64,000 nt of DNA, taken from Eumeta japonica (taxonomy: Eukaryota; Arthropoda; Insecta; Lepidoptera; Psychidae). Below, one piece after another: positions 48,477 to 61,804 of this stretch. The notes under the pieces are model-generated. The model saw only the letters and a program-made list of their open reading frames with translations, was not told the origin of the DNA and made no database searches. Each line of letters starts with the position of its first letter. Positions within the stretch are counted from its first letter, which is position 1. Made by a program: the position numbers and the translations under genes. The DNA lies in assembly GCA_005406025.1 (NCBI GenBank), contig BGZK01000550.1, positions 62,001 to 126,000 of the forward strand, read 5' to 3'.

Positions 48477-51099
48477 TCAAACGTATTCTTCTGAAGGCTT
48501 CTGTGTTCCGTTCGGTAGCCTTAAAGAGGAAGACATTCTACCATTAACTGCGTCTGGCAATTCCGCTATATCTTTAAAAACGCCAATCATACTTTCAAAA
48601 TTGGGACCCCAATTTAACAGGTAATCCCATCCCAAAGGTGCGGGAGCAGGAGATCCGTTCGCTTGTCGATACAGAGCAGAACCAACATGAGGTGCTAAAT
48701 CATCATCTGAAGCTACTAGCGTACTCAATGAACCCCGAAACGACGAATCAAAGCACTCGTAAGGCGGTGGTAATACAGGAGTCTTAGCTCCGCTTGCACT
48801 AGTGACGTTCGGTCGTCTGACGTTATCCTGCTTATCTGCATTGATGCTGTTGTTATCATATTCAATCTCAGAACAAGTGAAACTATCGTTTCCACTCTCC
48901 TCGTCGGAACCGGTAGAACTCCTATTATCGACTTGGGGTGAATGGTGACGATGAGATATGTGATGGCCAACACCGCCACCTCGAGGCGCTTCGCTTGAAC
49001 TAGATACTGCATCTAAAGTGGATACCAAGCTCGATGTTCTTTGCCTAGCGTTCATTCTTTCGATTTCTTCTGCAGTGAGACCCACTGCACTAGCACCAAC
49101 TGTAACTACTGAAGATACTTGAGGAGGTGCACTCGGTGTTTTTCTACCGGCAGAGGAGCTTTGTCCACTAAGTTGAGACATTACAGGACTATTCAAACTT
49201 CGCTCGCTATTGCTATTTAAAGCATCCTTACCAACACCTCCTGAACTCGATGTAGTAGCTAATAGTGCACTTTGTAAAGGTTTACCTGAAATATCGTGTA
49301 ACGTCAATATTCGGGGTTGTTGACTAAGTTCGCTACTTGGAGAAAGCCGCGCTAGAGGCGTGGTTTGATGTTGTCTCGGTCCAGAAGTTGATTGAGAATT
49401 CTGTGGTAGAACTCTTGCTGGATACCCTGTTGCATGATGAGACGAATGCCTGTGTTGAGGTGTTTGATGTTTATGATGGTAACTTGCTATCGGTGGAGGA
49501 GTAGCTTTATACTTTCTGACACCACCAGCTTCTCTAAAGCCCTTGTAATGGTAAACTATATCTATATCTGACGGTGCTATAGAGCTAGCATTTTCTAAAT
49601 CATAATGTTCTGGCACTTCTGAATTTAAATCAATGCCACTAGGATGCTCATGAGTATGATGCGATGTATTAGTAGACGGTGGTGGCGGCGGGTCTTCTCT
49701 CAAGGCAGGACTTTTACCAACGACTTCACGTTCAATGATATCTGGACGCTGCGACCTCGTATGATCCATTCCCATGATCTCACGTTCTTTGTATTTTTTC
49801 GAAAGTAACTCTGGGCCAACAATATGGCCTACGTTACGCATTATATCTGCATTATCTGACATATAACTATTTAAATTAGTTTCATTGCTATGCATGTTCC
49901 TATTCATTATACTATCATTTGTACCAGCAATAAGATTTGGCGCGTTCAACATAGCTGGACCGCCGTTTTGTTTTGAATGTATCATGTTCGTTTTAGTATT
50001 AGAACCGTCATTTTTATCTTTCTTTTGTTTACGAAGGCGAAACACAACAAATGAGACTAAAATCGCCACAATTAAAATAATGAAAAATACAATAACTAGA
50101 GTTACACCGATGCTTAGTGGGTCTGTATTTTGTGCCATACCCGTTGCAAATGCTCCATGGCAGCCATGAACAACTTTGCCTTTTTGAATAGCTTCATTAA
50201 AAATGGTTCCATTACCGTTAAAAGGTTGTAATTCATTGTTGATACTGAAATTTGAAAGACAACCTTCGAAAGAATTGTATTTAGTTTTTTGAATCCATTC
50301 AGTTTTTATTCCACCCAGAGAAAGTGTTGTTAAATAGGGATCTAAAAAATCATGAACACCGGCTGCATCAAGTTCTTCTCCAATATTGTTATGATTTACT
50401 AATAGACGTATACTTCTATTGTAAGAAAATAATGTCACATTATGCCATTGTCCATTCGACAAATCTTGCTGTTCAGGTGTTGTCATATTAACAAGTGTAT
50501 TTTGTTTCGATGAATAAATAATTTTTCCATCTATTAATTCTATGAGTGTAAAATATTTACCGGTCGCCGCATAAAACAAAGTACCCTCTTTTTTATATGT
50601 CCTGAAGAAAAATGTAACAATCTTGGGTGGGTTAGTAATTTTACTGCTTATTTTGTTCAATTTAGTATTTCTCCTATTCCAGTCAGTAGATCCTCCATAA
50701 AACGTTTCCAAAAGTTGCATTCGTCGGTGTTTTTCAGTAATTAAAAATTGAACATATCCACCAATTCCAATAGATATTGATTGTAATCCTGCATTACAGT
50801 TTGGAGAAATAGTGCTTCTGTCACAAATACAATAATTAGTTCTCCATCTATCCAAACATACACCGGATTCAGTGCAAATGTCTTTCTTGTAACAGACTCC
50901 GCTCTCTGGTCGTCCACACGTCCCCTCTATGCCACGAGACTGAAGCGGAGACGTGAGATTTAATAACCTGCCATTTATAGAGATGCTGTGCATACAACCG
51001 ACGAAGTCGTCTGAATGAATTTGTCCCGGACGTTCGAGCACCGGATCAGCTTTGTGCAGGCCTCCGATGAGAACAGGTTCGTTGTTAAAGTTGAGAGTT
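48477..51099 (-). CDS. ft: ft last exon: end of LamG1, EGF5, LamG2, membrane helix, cytoplasmic tail
   Basis: The exon starts after the acceptor TTTCAG at 51100. Its first base completes a glycine codon begun in the upstream exon, and it ends at TGA (48479-48477). It carries the last strands of LamG1 (to about 51000), an EGF module with six cysteines (about 50905-50790), LamG2 (about 50790-50210) and a hydrophobic helix (about 50125-50040) followed by a basic stop-transfer RLRKQKK. The cytoplasmic tail has low-complexity Ser, His and Pro stretches between conserved islands. These include SSIAPSDIDIVYHYKG near 49540-49600, the SGKPLQSALLATTSSSGG block near 49240-49300, the EESGNDSFTCSEIEYDNNS block near 48840-48900 and a C-terminal EEYV. 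In Drosophila this tail docks the Hippo and polarity effectors. Confidence 0.97.
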
Positions 51100-54000
51100 C
51101 TGAAATAATATATAATGTTTACTTTAATATACGCGATCAAATTAATGATCTATCAACACTATTGCATATCATACTAATGTGGTATTATATTATAGTGTCG
51201 ATATTGGAACGTGTACGAAAGAAAACAGTGAAAAAGTTACCCCAACTAAAATACTTAGTACAAAATAAATAGTTACTAAAAAATACATCTGCGCGAAAAT
51301 GGTAAAAGGCTTATGCTATACGCTCATTTCCGTAACATGTACTTCTAAGATAATAAATATGTATCATTAATTTCAATTACTTCCTAAGATACGAGACGCG
51401 TGACTAATATGTATATGTAATTAAGGGCACGCTTTAGAATTTATACTTCTTGAACGTTAAGTTATGAAATGTCATTTGCAGACTTTCATGAGGTTCTAGA
51501 GTAACGTATACGCTTACATAAATTGGAACTTCGAATAAGTATCTAAGTAACAATTTACGCAATACAATTTAATTAACTATTTTTTCTTTCTAATGAAGAA
51601 GTATTTGTGGCTAGCATGTGCGACACATGAATGGCACCGCAATTTGAACTCTGAATAAGAGCAAAAAAAAACGTACCTCATCTCAATCCAAATATTAATA
51701 AAGTGTTAGTAATTAGTTATGTGATACCTAAAAATATATGAATTCTCCGAGTTCGCCAAGTACATGTCAATTATCCATTTCTACAGCAAGAATAATTGTT
51801 TGAAAAATTAAAAACAGAAAGTCGCGTTTGTAGTGATGCAGCAGACACTTCGATCTTGTAGGCACAGAAAAGAAATACTATTTATTGAAAATTTCCTAAT
51901 ACCATTAAAACACAAAATGTTAATATCGCTAATAACCTTAACAAAAATAAAAGTGATAAATTAAAAGTTTGAAATAAAATAAAAAAATTAAAGAACAGAT
52001 TTAAGTTCCTTTTTATATGTGTACCATACACCTAATAACGAAATGCCCGACAAAGAAATTCGTAAATGATATAAAATTGTAGATTGTGCTTGTGGTGAGA
52101 ATGTTAACAGCCAGTGATAAAATTCTCAAAGACAATTTTCACACTTTTGTTTATTAACTTTATACCTTATTGTTTTATTCATTGAATTGGACGCCTTTAT
52201 TCGACTGAACTTTCTATACAAGTTTCAAGGTAGCGCGTAATCAATACTGGGTCCTATTTTTTATGTTATGTTATTCAGTATGTTAGCACTAGACTTCACC
52301 TATACATAAAATATGTAATAATTAGTAATAATACCTAAACTACTGAATACGAGAAGAGTTCAATAATCTCGCGGTGTAGATACCAAAACAAAAAAAATGA
52401 CTTTATTTTATTTCGTTTTCAATTTAATCACCCTTATTTCAATGAATGTATTGATCTATCAATATTTTTTTTTATTTTAATGCATGCATTTTTTTTTAAA
52501 CCAGGCAAAACCATTTTTTTTTGTATGCCAAAATTTTCAGTCACAACCGCCTTCAATAAATTATCGTCAGTATATCGATTCCCTCGGAGATCTTTGTTCG
52601 GGATTAAGAATAGAGCGTAGTCCCCAGGGCCAGGTCTGGACTGTACGGCGAACGGACCACGATTTTCAACCCGCAATCACACGCGGCAGATTTTACAATT
52701 TTAGGGGTGCGAAATGAAGCATTATCCATGCAGAAACCTTTGGCCAATTTCACCCGCCTTTTTTGTATTCCATATTTTAGAAGGACCCTCTATAGGATCA
52801 TTTCGTTGCCCGTCCGTCTATCTGTCAACATTCTTGACTTAGTAATTCGTGGAAGTATCGAGTTGAAATTCATATCAAATAATTAGATTTACCATCCCTT
52901 GAAGGTGTAAAGATCTTCGGTCTTCTAAATTAACTTAATCGGAAGATGCAATCATTTTCGTCACACATTTTAATACTCGTAAGACCAAAACCTATAGGGT
53001 GCACGCCCTTGACCTAGAATTATGAAATTTCAGAAGACGCAAGGTCTCCTCTCATTAGAAGTAAACAAAATCAGAAAATTATTAGTTTGTAGACATGTTA
53101 TTTAATAATTTTTTTGCCATTACAATTTGTAGTTTGCAGTTGGAGTATTGACCGTGATTTAGATAGATTGATGTATGGAAGGGTGCTTTTTAATTTTCCA
53201 CTACAAAAATTGAAGTTATTATACCAAATGTATGGTTAACTGAAAATATATTCAGAGCTTTCTTTCTTTAAAAAAAGGAAAATAAAAAACGCTTATTTCC
53301 AAATTCTCAAGTTCACTATCTCGACAGTATCGAAACGGACAAAAATCGTCTTGTCGATTACGATACTCTTGATGGATGAAATATCTGAATACAGTTTGTA
53401 TGAAATCCTCAGGGTCTTATTCACACGTGTCCTGTGTTTTTAATAAGCGCTCTTAATTATTATAAAATATTAGCACAATATGTTACCATGATATTTCTAT
53501 TTTTATCTTTATATTCTCTCAGTGGTATTCCCTGATAATCCCAAAAGAGTGTGACCATGGTCACATAGTTGAATGAAGGATCTTGGATTTCTTGTTATGA
53601 ACTGCACCTTTAATACGCAACTGCGAATACTAAAGCTGCAAGATGCAGTTTGAGTATTCGTGATTACCCATTTTGCGGTCACTTTTGAGATATCGAGTTG
53701 GTCATGAATTACATTGTGTACGGTACCGTCTAAAAATATAACTCTCTGTGTTATCGATTTAATTTCCACTCGATCGTGTACCAACATAATTTTCTCCACT
53801 TTTTCTACAATTCTCTATGAAGGTTTTCACGGTTTACTTTGTCTGGCCAACATTTTAATAATAAAGCTATACCCCGATCTCACCAAAAATGTGCTCATAC
53901 AGGTAACGATCATGCTCTACAAATGCAAATGTATATTTATTTTGTTTTTCTATTTTATATTGCTAATATATCCAGTACTTAAAAATGTAGGGAAATAGGC

Positions 54001-57000
54001 ATAAGTTTATATTATTATCATATTAAAAATGTACGGAAGGAGGTTGGGACGTATCTATATCGAAAATTTATTGAACGTCCCTTGTAATTAAATATTGATT
54101 GATAAATCAAATTTTAATCTATAAAAAAATAAGAACACAAAATGAAAAATGGCTTATTAGCTTTAAGTAGAAAAACTTAGTTTACTTTTATTCGTAATAC
54201 TTATATTCTTACAAAAATACGTGTTAACTCACCCTGCTTGCCCAGTATCGTCAGCATAACATGTGTCATCGCCGGGTTTACATTCCAAGCAGACATCGCC
54301 ATGATCTGTACACGATGTAGCACTTAGTGATATAACACGTCCATTTCGGATAGCAGTTAACTTGTGCCATTGGCCATCAGCTAAGTTTTGTTTTCCGTTC
54401 GTTATCGCAATTGAAGTTATGGAAGTTCTTGCTCCTCCAAAGGAAAATACTGGTTTTCCTCCGATCAATTCTATTGCGATAAAATCTGATCTACCCCCTG
54501 TTTGTGAACCATAATTATATAAGAGTAGTGCATCTAACTTTGTCGTTGCAAATATTATTGTTATATCATTAGTAGACGCATCTAAAGCCGGAAATTTCAT
54601 ATAAGATAATTCACTGAAACCAAATGTAGAGCTTTCACAGTGCTTTCCATATCTTCCGTTTGTACAACTACATTTGTAACCTGGTTTCAAACTCATACAT
54701 ATTCCTCCATGCATACAAGGATTAGGTCTACACGAATCTACTATTGCTTCACATTGATTTCCTCTGTAACCAGGACGACATAAGCAGAAGAAAGAATTTC
54801 TATCCGAGCTTTCTTTACAAGAACCTCCGTTTTTGCAGGGATTACTACTACAAACATCTCCCCGTTCAAGTTCACAAGTTTTGCCTTCGCGACGAGGTGG
54901 ACAAGAACAGACAAAATCAAATCCTTGTTTACGGCACTGTCCTCCATATTGACAGGGATTAGGAAAGCAAGGATCTTGACGTTTTTCACAATTTTTTCCA
55001 GTAAATCTATCGGTACAATGACACGTATAGTCGTTACTAACTAATGGAGACGAGAGAATTAATGTAGGGCTATCAGTAATTTTCGTCTCATCCAAAACAC
55101 GTATTGAATGTGTACACAATCCGTTATTTTCACAACGATGATAAGTACAAGGTAGATATGGAATGATAATCTGAGTTCTAAGTATTTTTTGTAGAGATGA
55201 TTCCTTGCTTTTTAAATATAATTCCGTACTTTCTTTCTTTCGTAATTTATGATCTATCTTGATAGCTATTGTTAAGTCCAACGCGTCATCCACTTCGTTT
55301 ATCCCATACAAATATATATGTTCGTTCTGATTTAAACCTTCTTTTAAATTTTCTACTAAACTTCTATAATAATGAGTAAGAAACGTGGCAGAATTCATTT
55401 TTATAATTCTCACAGTAATTGAGTGCTCTACAGTGGCATTATCGAAATTGAAAAATTCTACACTCACAGTTGAAATAACATCATTGTGAGTTCCGTCATT
55501 ACCTGATACTGAAAAAGAGTAGCCTTGGCCTGGTACGACTGAATTCGTTTCTAAATCACATCCTTTTTCTATAGACATTATTGACAAAGTATTTTCAGAA
55601 GCAGATTCTTTTAAAATTTGGCACTTATAATCACCTACTATGTCTGGATCATTAGGTCTGACGTCAGCAATTTTTCTACTCGGTAAATGATTATTAAAAG
55701 CATGTACAATTACGTGTACTGACCTAGGCGAAGGTGAATTATCGTTTTTATCTAAAATTTTGATTTGAATTGTATAATTTGATTTCATAATTGGTTTACC
55801 ACTATCTTCTATTTCTACTTGAATTTCCAAAATTGGAGTAATTTCCCTATCTATTCGTTTTGTAGTTCTTAATATGCCTGTATGTTTTTCTATTTTTACG
55901 AAACTTTTCTGTGCCCCTCCGATAATAGTATATGAAAAGGGCGCACCATTTGGAGGTAAGTCCGGATCTGTAGCAGAAAGTGTTGCTATACTTGTGTTAG
56001 GTGGTTCATTTTCGTATACAGATCCTTCAAAATTTGATATATCAAAGAAAGGGCCATTATCATTGATATCTGTTAACGTTACTTTAACAGTCGCGGTTCC
56101 TGTTTGTGGTGGTATTCCAGTATCTATTGCTCCAATAATGAGCGAGTAAAAAGGAGATGTCTCTCTATCCAAATGGCGTACAACTTCTATCTCTCCCGTT
56201 TGAGAATCAATTTTAAAGTTTTGATCAGTATTTCCATCAATAATAGAATAACTGAATTGATTGTTCTGTGGTCTTACATCTTTATCTATGGCTTTTACTT
56301 GGATGACATTTTTACCTATTTGAGCCCCTTCAGATATAGTAACTTCGTAAATGCTTCTTAAAAATTCAGGTGGATCATTACCATCTTGAATTGATATAAT
56401 TACTTGTGCTTCATCTGTATCATTTCCTCTGATACTACCTGAATTTTTGGCTAAGACAGTCAACACCACACGATTTTGTGTTTCTCTATCCAAATATCTA
56501 GCAACCCTTATGACCCCAGTTTGAGAATTAATATTAAATCCTTTGTCATTACTTGATCCCACAAACAGATAATAAATTATGCTGTCATCTCCACTATCTT
56601 GATCTGTTGCTTGAATGACGCCAACATTTGTACCTACTTCTGCTGACTCCGAAACATCAAAATGGAAAACAGGTTGTATAAATTTAGGGTAAAATTCATT
56701 TACTCCAGTAATATGAACAATCACTGTTGTCTCACTTTGCATATAAGAATCTGGATTTTCCGCTACTATTTTCAACTTATATACAATTTTTTCTTCATAA
56801 TCAAATACTTTTTTTGAAAATATATCACCAGTTTTCCAGTTAATTCGAAACAAACTAGACATTTCTCCTTTAATTCGATATCTTATAACAGCATTTTTAG
56901 GAGAATCTATGTCAGTTGCTTCCACTTTAAAGATAAAACTGTCGATAGGTGAATTTTCTGACAAAAATGTTTCATAAAGACTTTGGTTGAATGTGGGAGC

Positions 57001-60000
57001 ATTGTCATTTATATCAGTTAATATTATAGTCAGAGCTGCTATAGTTTCACGAGATTTAAATCCTAAATCTTTCGCTGTAATATTAAGCCGATACTCTTGA
57101 ACAGTATCATAATCGAGTGGTTTTAAAATCGAAATAACACCAGTTATATGATCAATTTTAAATTCTTTATTTTCATTCCCAGATGAAATAATGTATCTAA
57201 TTATACCATTGGGCCCGTTATCGTCATCGCTAGCTTTAACAGTTAAAATTGTAGATCCCACTGGTTCATTTTCAGGTACTATTACTTGATAACTAAGCGC
57301 TGTAAATTTGGGGCTATATACATTTTCACCTGTTACAACAAACGTAACAAAAATTTCATCTGACTGAGGTGGAACTCCTCGATCGACTGCTTTTATTTTT
57401 AGTTCGTAATAGCTTCCCAAAGAATGGAACCTCTTCAAAATACTTATCCAACCATTAATTTTATTTATAGTAAAATATTCTGATCCATTACCACCAGATA
57501 AATAGTATTCAACTTCAGCGTTAATTCCATAATCTTTAGTGTCTATAGCAATAACTTTCATTATCTTTTCACCAATATGTGCGTCTTCAGGTACTGGCAC
57601 GAAACGTTCGTGAGTTTCAAATTTTGGCGGATTATTATTTGCATCCACAACATTTATCGTAACTAAACATTCTGACGACATAGGTGGCTTGCCATTGTCA
57701 GTTGCTAATACTATTACGGAATACATATTCTCTGGAGATGAACCAAAAGTAGTTCTTTTGTAATTCATTGCAGATTTACTTAAAATATCTCCTGTAGCAG
57801 GATCTATAGTAAATAAATCTGATGGTTGTTGTAATGAATAAGAAATTATTGAATTGGGACCTTGTTTATCCTTATCTGCAGCAATAACTTGCCCAACATA
57901 GCTATTTTTCTTTTGCAATTCAGGAAAATTAAAACTGTAATATGAGTACTCAAATTCAGGTGCATTGTCGTTTTGATCTTGTATAGTTATCGTCAACGGA
58001 GTTTCAGATCTCCAAGCGCCATCTGTTGCAGCTACTTTTAAGATATATTCATCTTGTTGTTCTCTATCAAGAGATCCTGCTACAGTAACATTTCCACTTA
58101 AACCATCTATCACAAACTTTTCACCTTGATTTTCTACAAAGTTATAAGTGACATTAGCATTTGGACCTGTATCTAAGTCGGAACTAGTAACTTTAATGAC
58201 AAATGAACCTATTTCAGCATTTTCGGTAACGTTTACACTAAATAGCCTTGTGAACCGTGGTGGATTATCATTTTTATCTGCTACAGTTACGACAACTGTG
58301 GATGACCCAGTAAGTTGAGGTACTCCATGGTCTACAGCTTCAACAATAATTTCATAAAACGGAATAGATTCTCTATCCAAAGCAATATTTGTATAAATTT
58401 CGCCACTATCTGCATCAATGTCAAAGGTATCTTCGTAATTATTAACGAGTCTATATGATAATCGACCATTATCATTTGAGTCAGCATCATGTGCTTCTAC
58501 TTTTAAAACTAGTTGTGGAGGTGATTCTTCTTCAAGCATTGTGGCATTATAAAGAGTTCTTTTTATTATTGGGCTATTGTCATTTGAATCGGTAACCTTT
58601 ATTTCTATTTCAATAAAGGATTTTAGAGGAGGGTTATCAGAGTCTTTGACTTCAAACCATACTTCATACAGAGGCATAGTTTCATAATCTAATCCTCTAC
58701 CTGTGATAAATATTTCTCCCGTCATTGTCTCTATTTTTAAAGCATCTCCAATGTTACCTCCAGCTACAGCATATTGCAGTAACCCTGCTGGCCCTTTCTT
58801 TGGAGATGTAGCTGTAAGTTTAGTAACTAGAACACCTTGAGGAGTGTCTTCGGGAAATGTAAATGTTAATCTATTTGTTATTGTGAACCTTGGAAAATTA
58901 TTCGCCGACTTTGGAATTAAGATTAATTCTGTAGAACTTTCTCGAGGTAGTAAGCCACAATCTGTTGCTACTATAATTAAATTAAAAGATGAACTGCTAT
59001 TTATCATATGTTTAGCTAAGTTTTCTTTAGCTTTAATTACACCAGTTTCTCTATTCACATAAAACAACTCTTGATGTTGGCCTTTAATATTATATATTAT
59101 CTTTTTATTCATGCCAATATCTCTGTCTGTTGCTTTTGCACCAAAAATAAAATCTCCCGTCATAGTTTTCTCAGGTATATAAGTTTCATAAATAGGGTAA
59201 GGAAAAGTTGGTGTGTTGTCATTTTCGTCTTCAATGATAATAGTCACATTCGCAGTTGCTGTTCTAGGATCCGTAGTAGAACAATCTTGCGCCATAAGAA
59301 TCAAATAATAAATATCAATTTCTTCTCTATCTAATGACGCATTTGTAGAAATGACTCCAGTATTTGAATCTATTTGAAATCTGTCAGATTTTTCACCCAA
59401 TATACTATACCTAATTCTGGCATTATTTCCAATGTCTTTATCATTCGCGCGCGGTGAAAGTATTATTGTTCCAGACGACAAGTTTTCTTTGACTACTGAT
59501 TTATAGTACTGTCTCTCAAACTCAGGACTATTATCATTTACATCCTGAACAATTATTTTAACTGTGCCTGATCCAGTTAAGGGGGGTGATCCTGAAAAGT
59601 CCAAAACATTAAATGATTAATAACGAAAAGTAAACAAACTTTTAATACTTTGACTAGATTAATTGCAAAATACGTTTATATTATTAACAGAAATTTTAAC
59701 TAACCAGTATCCATAGCCACAATTGCGAGCGTATATTCGTCCTTTGTTTCACGATCTAAAGTTCTCAGTAATGAAATATGGCCTGTAGATGCATTAATTT
59801 TAAACAAATCTGTATCACCTTCTTTAATAAAATATCGCACCTGATTATTGAAAGGTGGTGAATCTGCATCGTAGGCACGAACGGATAAAACGAAACCATC
59901 GTTAGGTGGAATCACGTTTTCCATCAAATAAGCCAAGTAAGGTGAATCCAGAAATATAGGAGGATTGTCATTAATATCTTGAATGGATATCGATATTTCA

Positions 60001-61178
60001 GCTGTATCATATCTGACGTCATCTTCAGAACAGTCTTCTGCTTTTATTGTAAGTACGTATCGAGACTTACGTTCGTAATTTAGATTTTTTGCAACTCTTA
60101 CAATTCCTGAATCTTCGCTGATACTAAAATCTCGATTATCATCGCCAGAAGAAATCGAATATCTCACTCGTCCATTTATTCCTTCGTCCACATCTGTGGC
60201 TGAAACCTGTTAAAAAATACATAGTAATAAAGTACACAGTTTATTACATAGTAATAAAGTATATAGTTTATTACATAGTAATGAAGAAATAAGTTGAATA
60301 ATGTTATACACACACTTTTATTGGAAGTTAAAATAAATTTAGAATTAGTTTGTAAATACAAAAGGAAGAGAAACCGACAAGAATCTTCTTTAGTGATTTT
60401 TTATATCTATCACCTAAATCTATTGCTCAAACATAATAATATTTTTTTTAAAAGCATAATAATATTTTCAAATGTTCATTATTTAGGTTTATTATTCCTC
60501 TAGCAATTCTATCATAAAAACGAATACAGTCGCGAGGAGAAATTTATTGATCCTGGATAATATCTACAAAAAACTGTATTGTGTTTTTCTTTTGTATTTG
60601 TACTGTGATAGGCAACCATTGCAGAAAATGCTTTAATTTTTTTTTGAGTACACGCTTTATATTTTATTAAAAAAAAAAAAACAAAATGTTGATACAACAA
60701 AAACAAATTTTCTATAGAAAATTAATTAAAAATACTCTTATAACGGAAGCATTACCTGTAAAACGCTAGCTCCTATACTAGCATTTTCGGGAACAGATGC
60801 GCTGTATTGTTTTGGATCGAATACCGGACTATTATCGTTTTCGTCTAGTACCGTGATCTCTATAGTCGCTTCAGTCATCTTCGGTGGATCCCCTCTGTCT
60901 TTGGCCGTCACACTGATGACGTAACTCGATTTCAATTCCCTGTCGAGCTTTCCTACAGCTCTGAGTATGCCGTCCACATTTCCCACGGAAAAGTATCCAT
61001 TTACATCGGGGTCTGGCGTCAGAAAATATTCTACGTAACCATTTCTTCCTTCGTCCTTGTCAATTGCTTTAATAGTCATAATCGCAGTATTTAAAGGAAT
61101 ATTTTCCGTTATTGCAGTTCGATTCGGCGTTAGGAATTCAGGAGCCATGTCGTTAACATCCTTTAGCTGTATTGTGAC
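48477..61178 (-). CDS. ft: Fat atypical cadherin, 3' part of gene (four exons, 5' end outside window)
   Basis: Giant cell-surface cadherin. In Drosophila, Fat binds Dachsous across cell contacts and controls Hippo growth signalling and planar polarity (family knowledge). Four minus-strand exons (61178-60756, 60206-59705, 59591-54233, 51099-48477) total 8,907 nt, 2,968 residues, and every junction keeps phase. In order: about 15 cadherin repeats closed by DxNDN-type linkers, a degenerate sixteenth, four EGF modules, LamG, EGF, LamG, a membrane helix and a cytoplasmic domain of about 520 residues. The LamG-EGF-LamG order and tail motifs such as SSIAPSDIDIVYHYKG, PRILTLHDISGKPLQSALL and FRGSLSTLVASDDD identify ft rather than the fat-like gene kugelei. 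The first visible exon begins in phase 0 inside a cadherin repeat, so the signal peptide and about half the repeats lie beyond base 64000. No frameshift or internal stop is seen, so the gene looks functional. Confidence 0.97.
53510..53860 (-). pseudogene. mariner-type transposase N-terminal remnant
   Basis: On the minus strand the frame reads VEKIMLVHDRVEIKSI, then DGTVHNVIHDQLDISKVTAK and WVITN. This resembles the second helix-turn-helix and the following ARWVPR-like segment of mariner transposases. The rest is lost. It sits inside an ft intron. Confidence 0.6.
53985..54025 (+). mobile_element. Non-LTR 3' tail only
   Basis: gggaaataggcataagt followed by ttatattattatca is nearly identical to the last bases of the copy ending at about 34600. 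Only the extreme 3' tail survives. Confidence 0.55.
54233..59591 (-). CDS. ft: ft large exon: about 12 cadherin repeats, degenerate membrane-proximal region, EGF1-4, start of LamG1
   Basis: A single 5,359-nt exon (phase 1 in, phase 2 out; acceptor TTTTCAG, donor GTGAGT). Linkers seen in order are DVNDNSPEF, DENDNTPTF, a weak NNFPRF, DSNDNSPII, DKNDNPPRF, DQNDNAPEF, DANNNPPKF, a weak ENVYSPKF, DINDNAPTF, a weak VNEFYPKF, DGNDPPEF, DINDNGPFF and DKNDNSPSP. A degenerate cadherin-like region then leads to four EGF modules at about 55160-55000, 54985-54877, 54865-54750 and 54740-54637. EGF1 has a long insert between cysteines. LamG1 starts near 54625 and is split by the next intron. No stop or frameshift is visible across 1,785 codons. 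Confidence 0.97.
59705..60206 (-). CDS. ft: ft exon with cadherin repeats
   Basis: A 502-nt exon, phase 0 in (acceptor AACAG before GTT TCA GCC ACA) and phase 1 out (donor GTTAGT). It reads VSATDVDEG, one DINDNPPIF linker, the next repeat with the LDRET motif, and ends in AMDTG. The 113-bp intron 59592-59704 separates it from the large exon; joining G to GA restores GSPPLTGSG. Confidence 0.96.
60207..60755 (-). repeat. ft intron with a short tandem repeat at its start
   Basis: The intron begins at GT (60755-60754) and ends at AG (60208-60207). At about 60218-60288 a unit of about 26-28 bp containing ttacatagtaataaagta is repeated two and a half times, right beside the acceptor. The rest is AT-rich without recognisable content. 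Confidence 0.7.
60756..61178 (-). CDS. ft: ft first visible exon, cadherin repeat
   Basis: A 423-nt exon, phase 0 at both ends (acceptor TTTTCAG before GTC ACA ATA CAG; donor GTAATG after GTT TTA CAG). It begins with the last strand of one repeat (VTIQLKDVNDMAPEF), contains one complete repeat with LDREL and DENDNSPVF, and ends with VPENASIGASVLQ. The coding sequence must continue upstream, but no further cadherin exon can be read between 61179 and 64000, so the preceding intron is at least 2.8 kb. Confidence 0.95.
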
Positions 61179-61414
61179 CTGAAAACAAATAAGCGTTATA
61201 ATTTTAATATCGATTTTGTTAAATTGAAATGCACTTAACTAAATAAATCTAGAAAAACGTTAGAACTAATATTAGGGTTAGTAACGTTACACATTTAGTA
61301 TGGAAGTCTAAGATGTAGAACATTCTAGACTCCAATCCCAATTTATATGATATTTCAGCACCGTGACTAAAATTGCCTTTGAATATTCAACTTTTCATTA
61401 CATAAACTATATTT

Positions 61415-61625
61415 TTGCTTACAGCTTCCCCTGCGTGGGCATAAAATTTACTCCTTCATCTTATTTTTATGGAAAGACCTTGCTGTCAATTTCAATTTTA
61501 ATCCCGGTCACGGTCCTGGTCCGACAGTCCGTCTCGACTCCGGTCCCGCTCCCGAATCTGTTCACCGTTTTGCTTTCGATTCCAATTCTGTTCACAGTTC
61601 CCATTTTTACGAAGTCAGGACAAAT
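61415..61625 (+). repeat. Hexamer repeat with cccctgcgtgggc start
   Basis: agcttcccctgcgtgggcat, then ctccttcatctta, then tcccggtcacggtcctggtc-type units: the same order as at 9090-9480. Confidence 0.6.
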
Positions 61626-61804
61626 GCTAGTTTCAAAATAAAATATATGACCTATTACTTTTGGGAATGTAGCGTTCTATCTGTGATAGAATGTTTATAC
61701 ATTATAGAACTCCATTGCCTTTTTAATTCATAGAAAACTACACTATCCGCGACTAATGTATCTTGTATTTTATTTTAAGACTAGTATTTACAAATTTAAA
61801 ATCA

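Larger units (their letters stand above)
51100..54232 (-). other. ft intron splitting LamG1, filled with repeat remnants
   Basis: This 3.1-kb intron (GT at 54232-54231, AG at 51101-51100) carries no coding sequence of its own. It holds a dispersed repeat with the cgtccgtctatctgtcaa signature (about 52690-52950), a mariner transposase remnant (about 53510-53860) and a non-LTR 3' tail (about 53985-54025). About 51270-52680 shows nothing recognisable. Confidence 0.85.

Noticed and set aside
49885..50169. Plus-strand open frame of 94 codons, hydrophobic
   Set aside because: Lies exactly opposite the ft membrane segment; it is the complement of real coding sequence.
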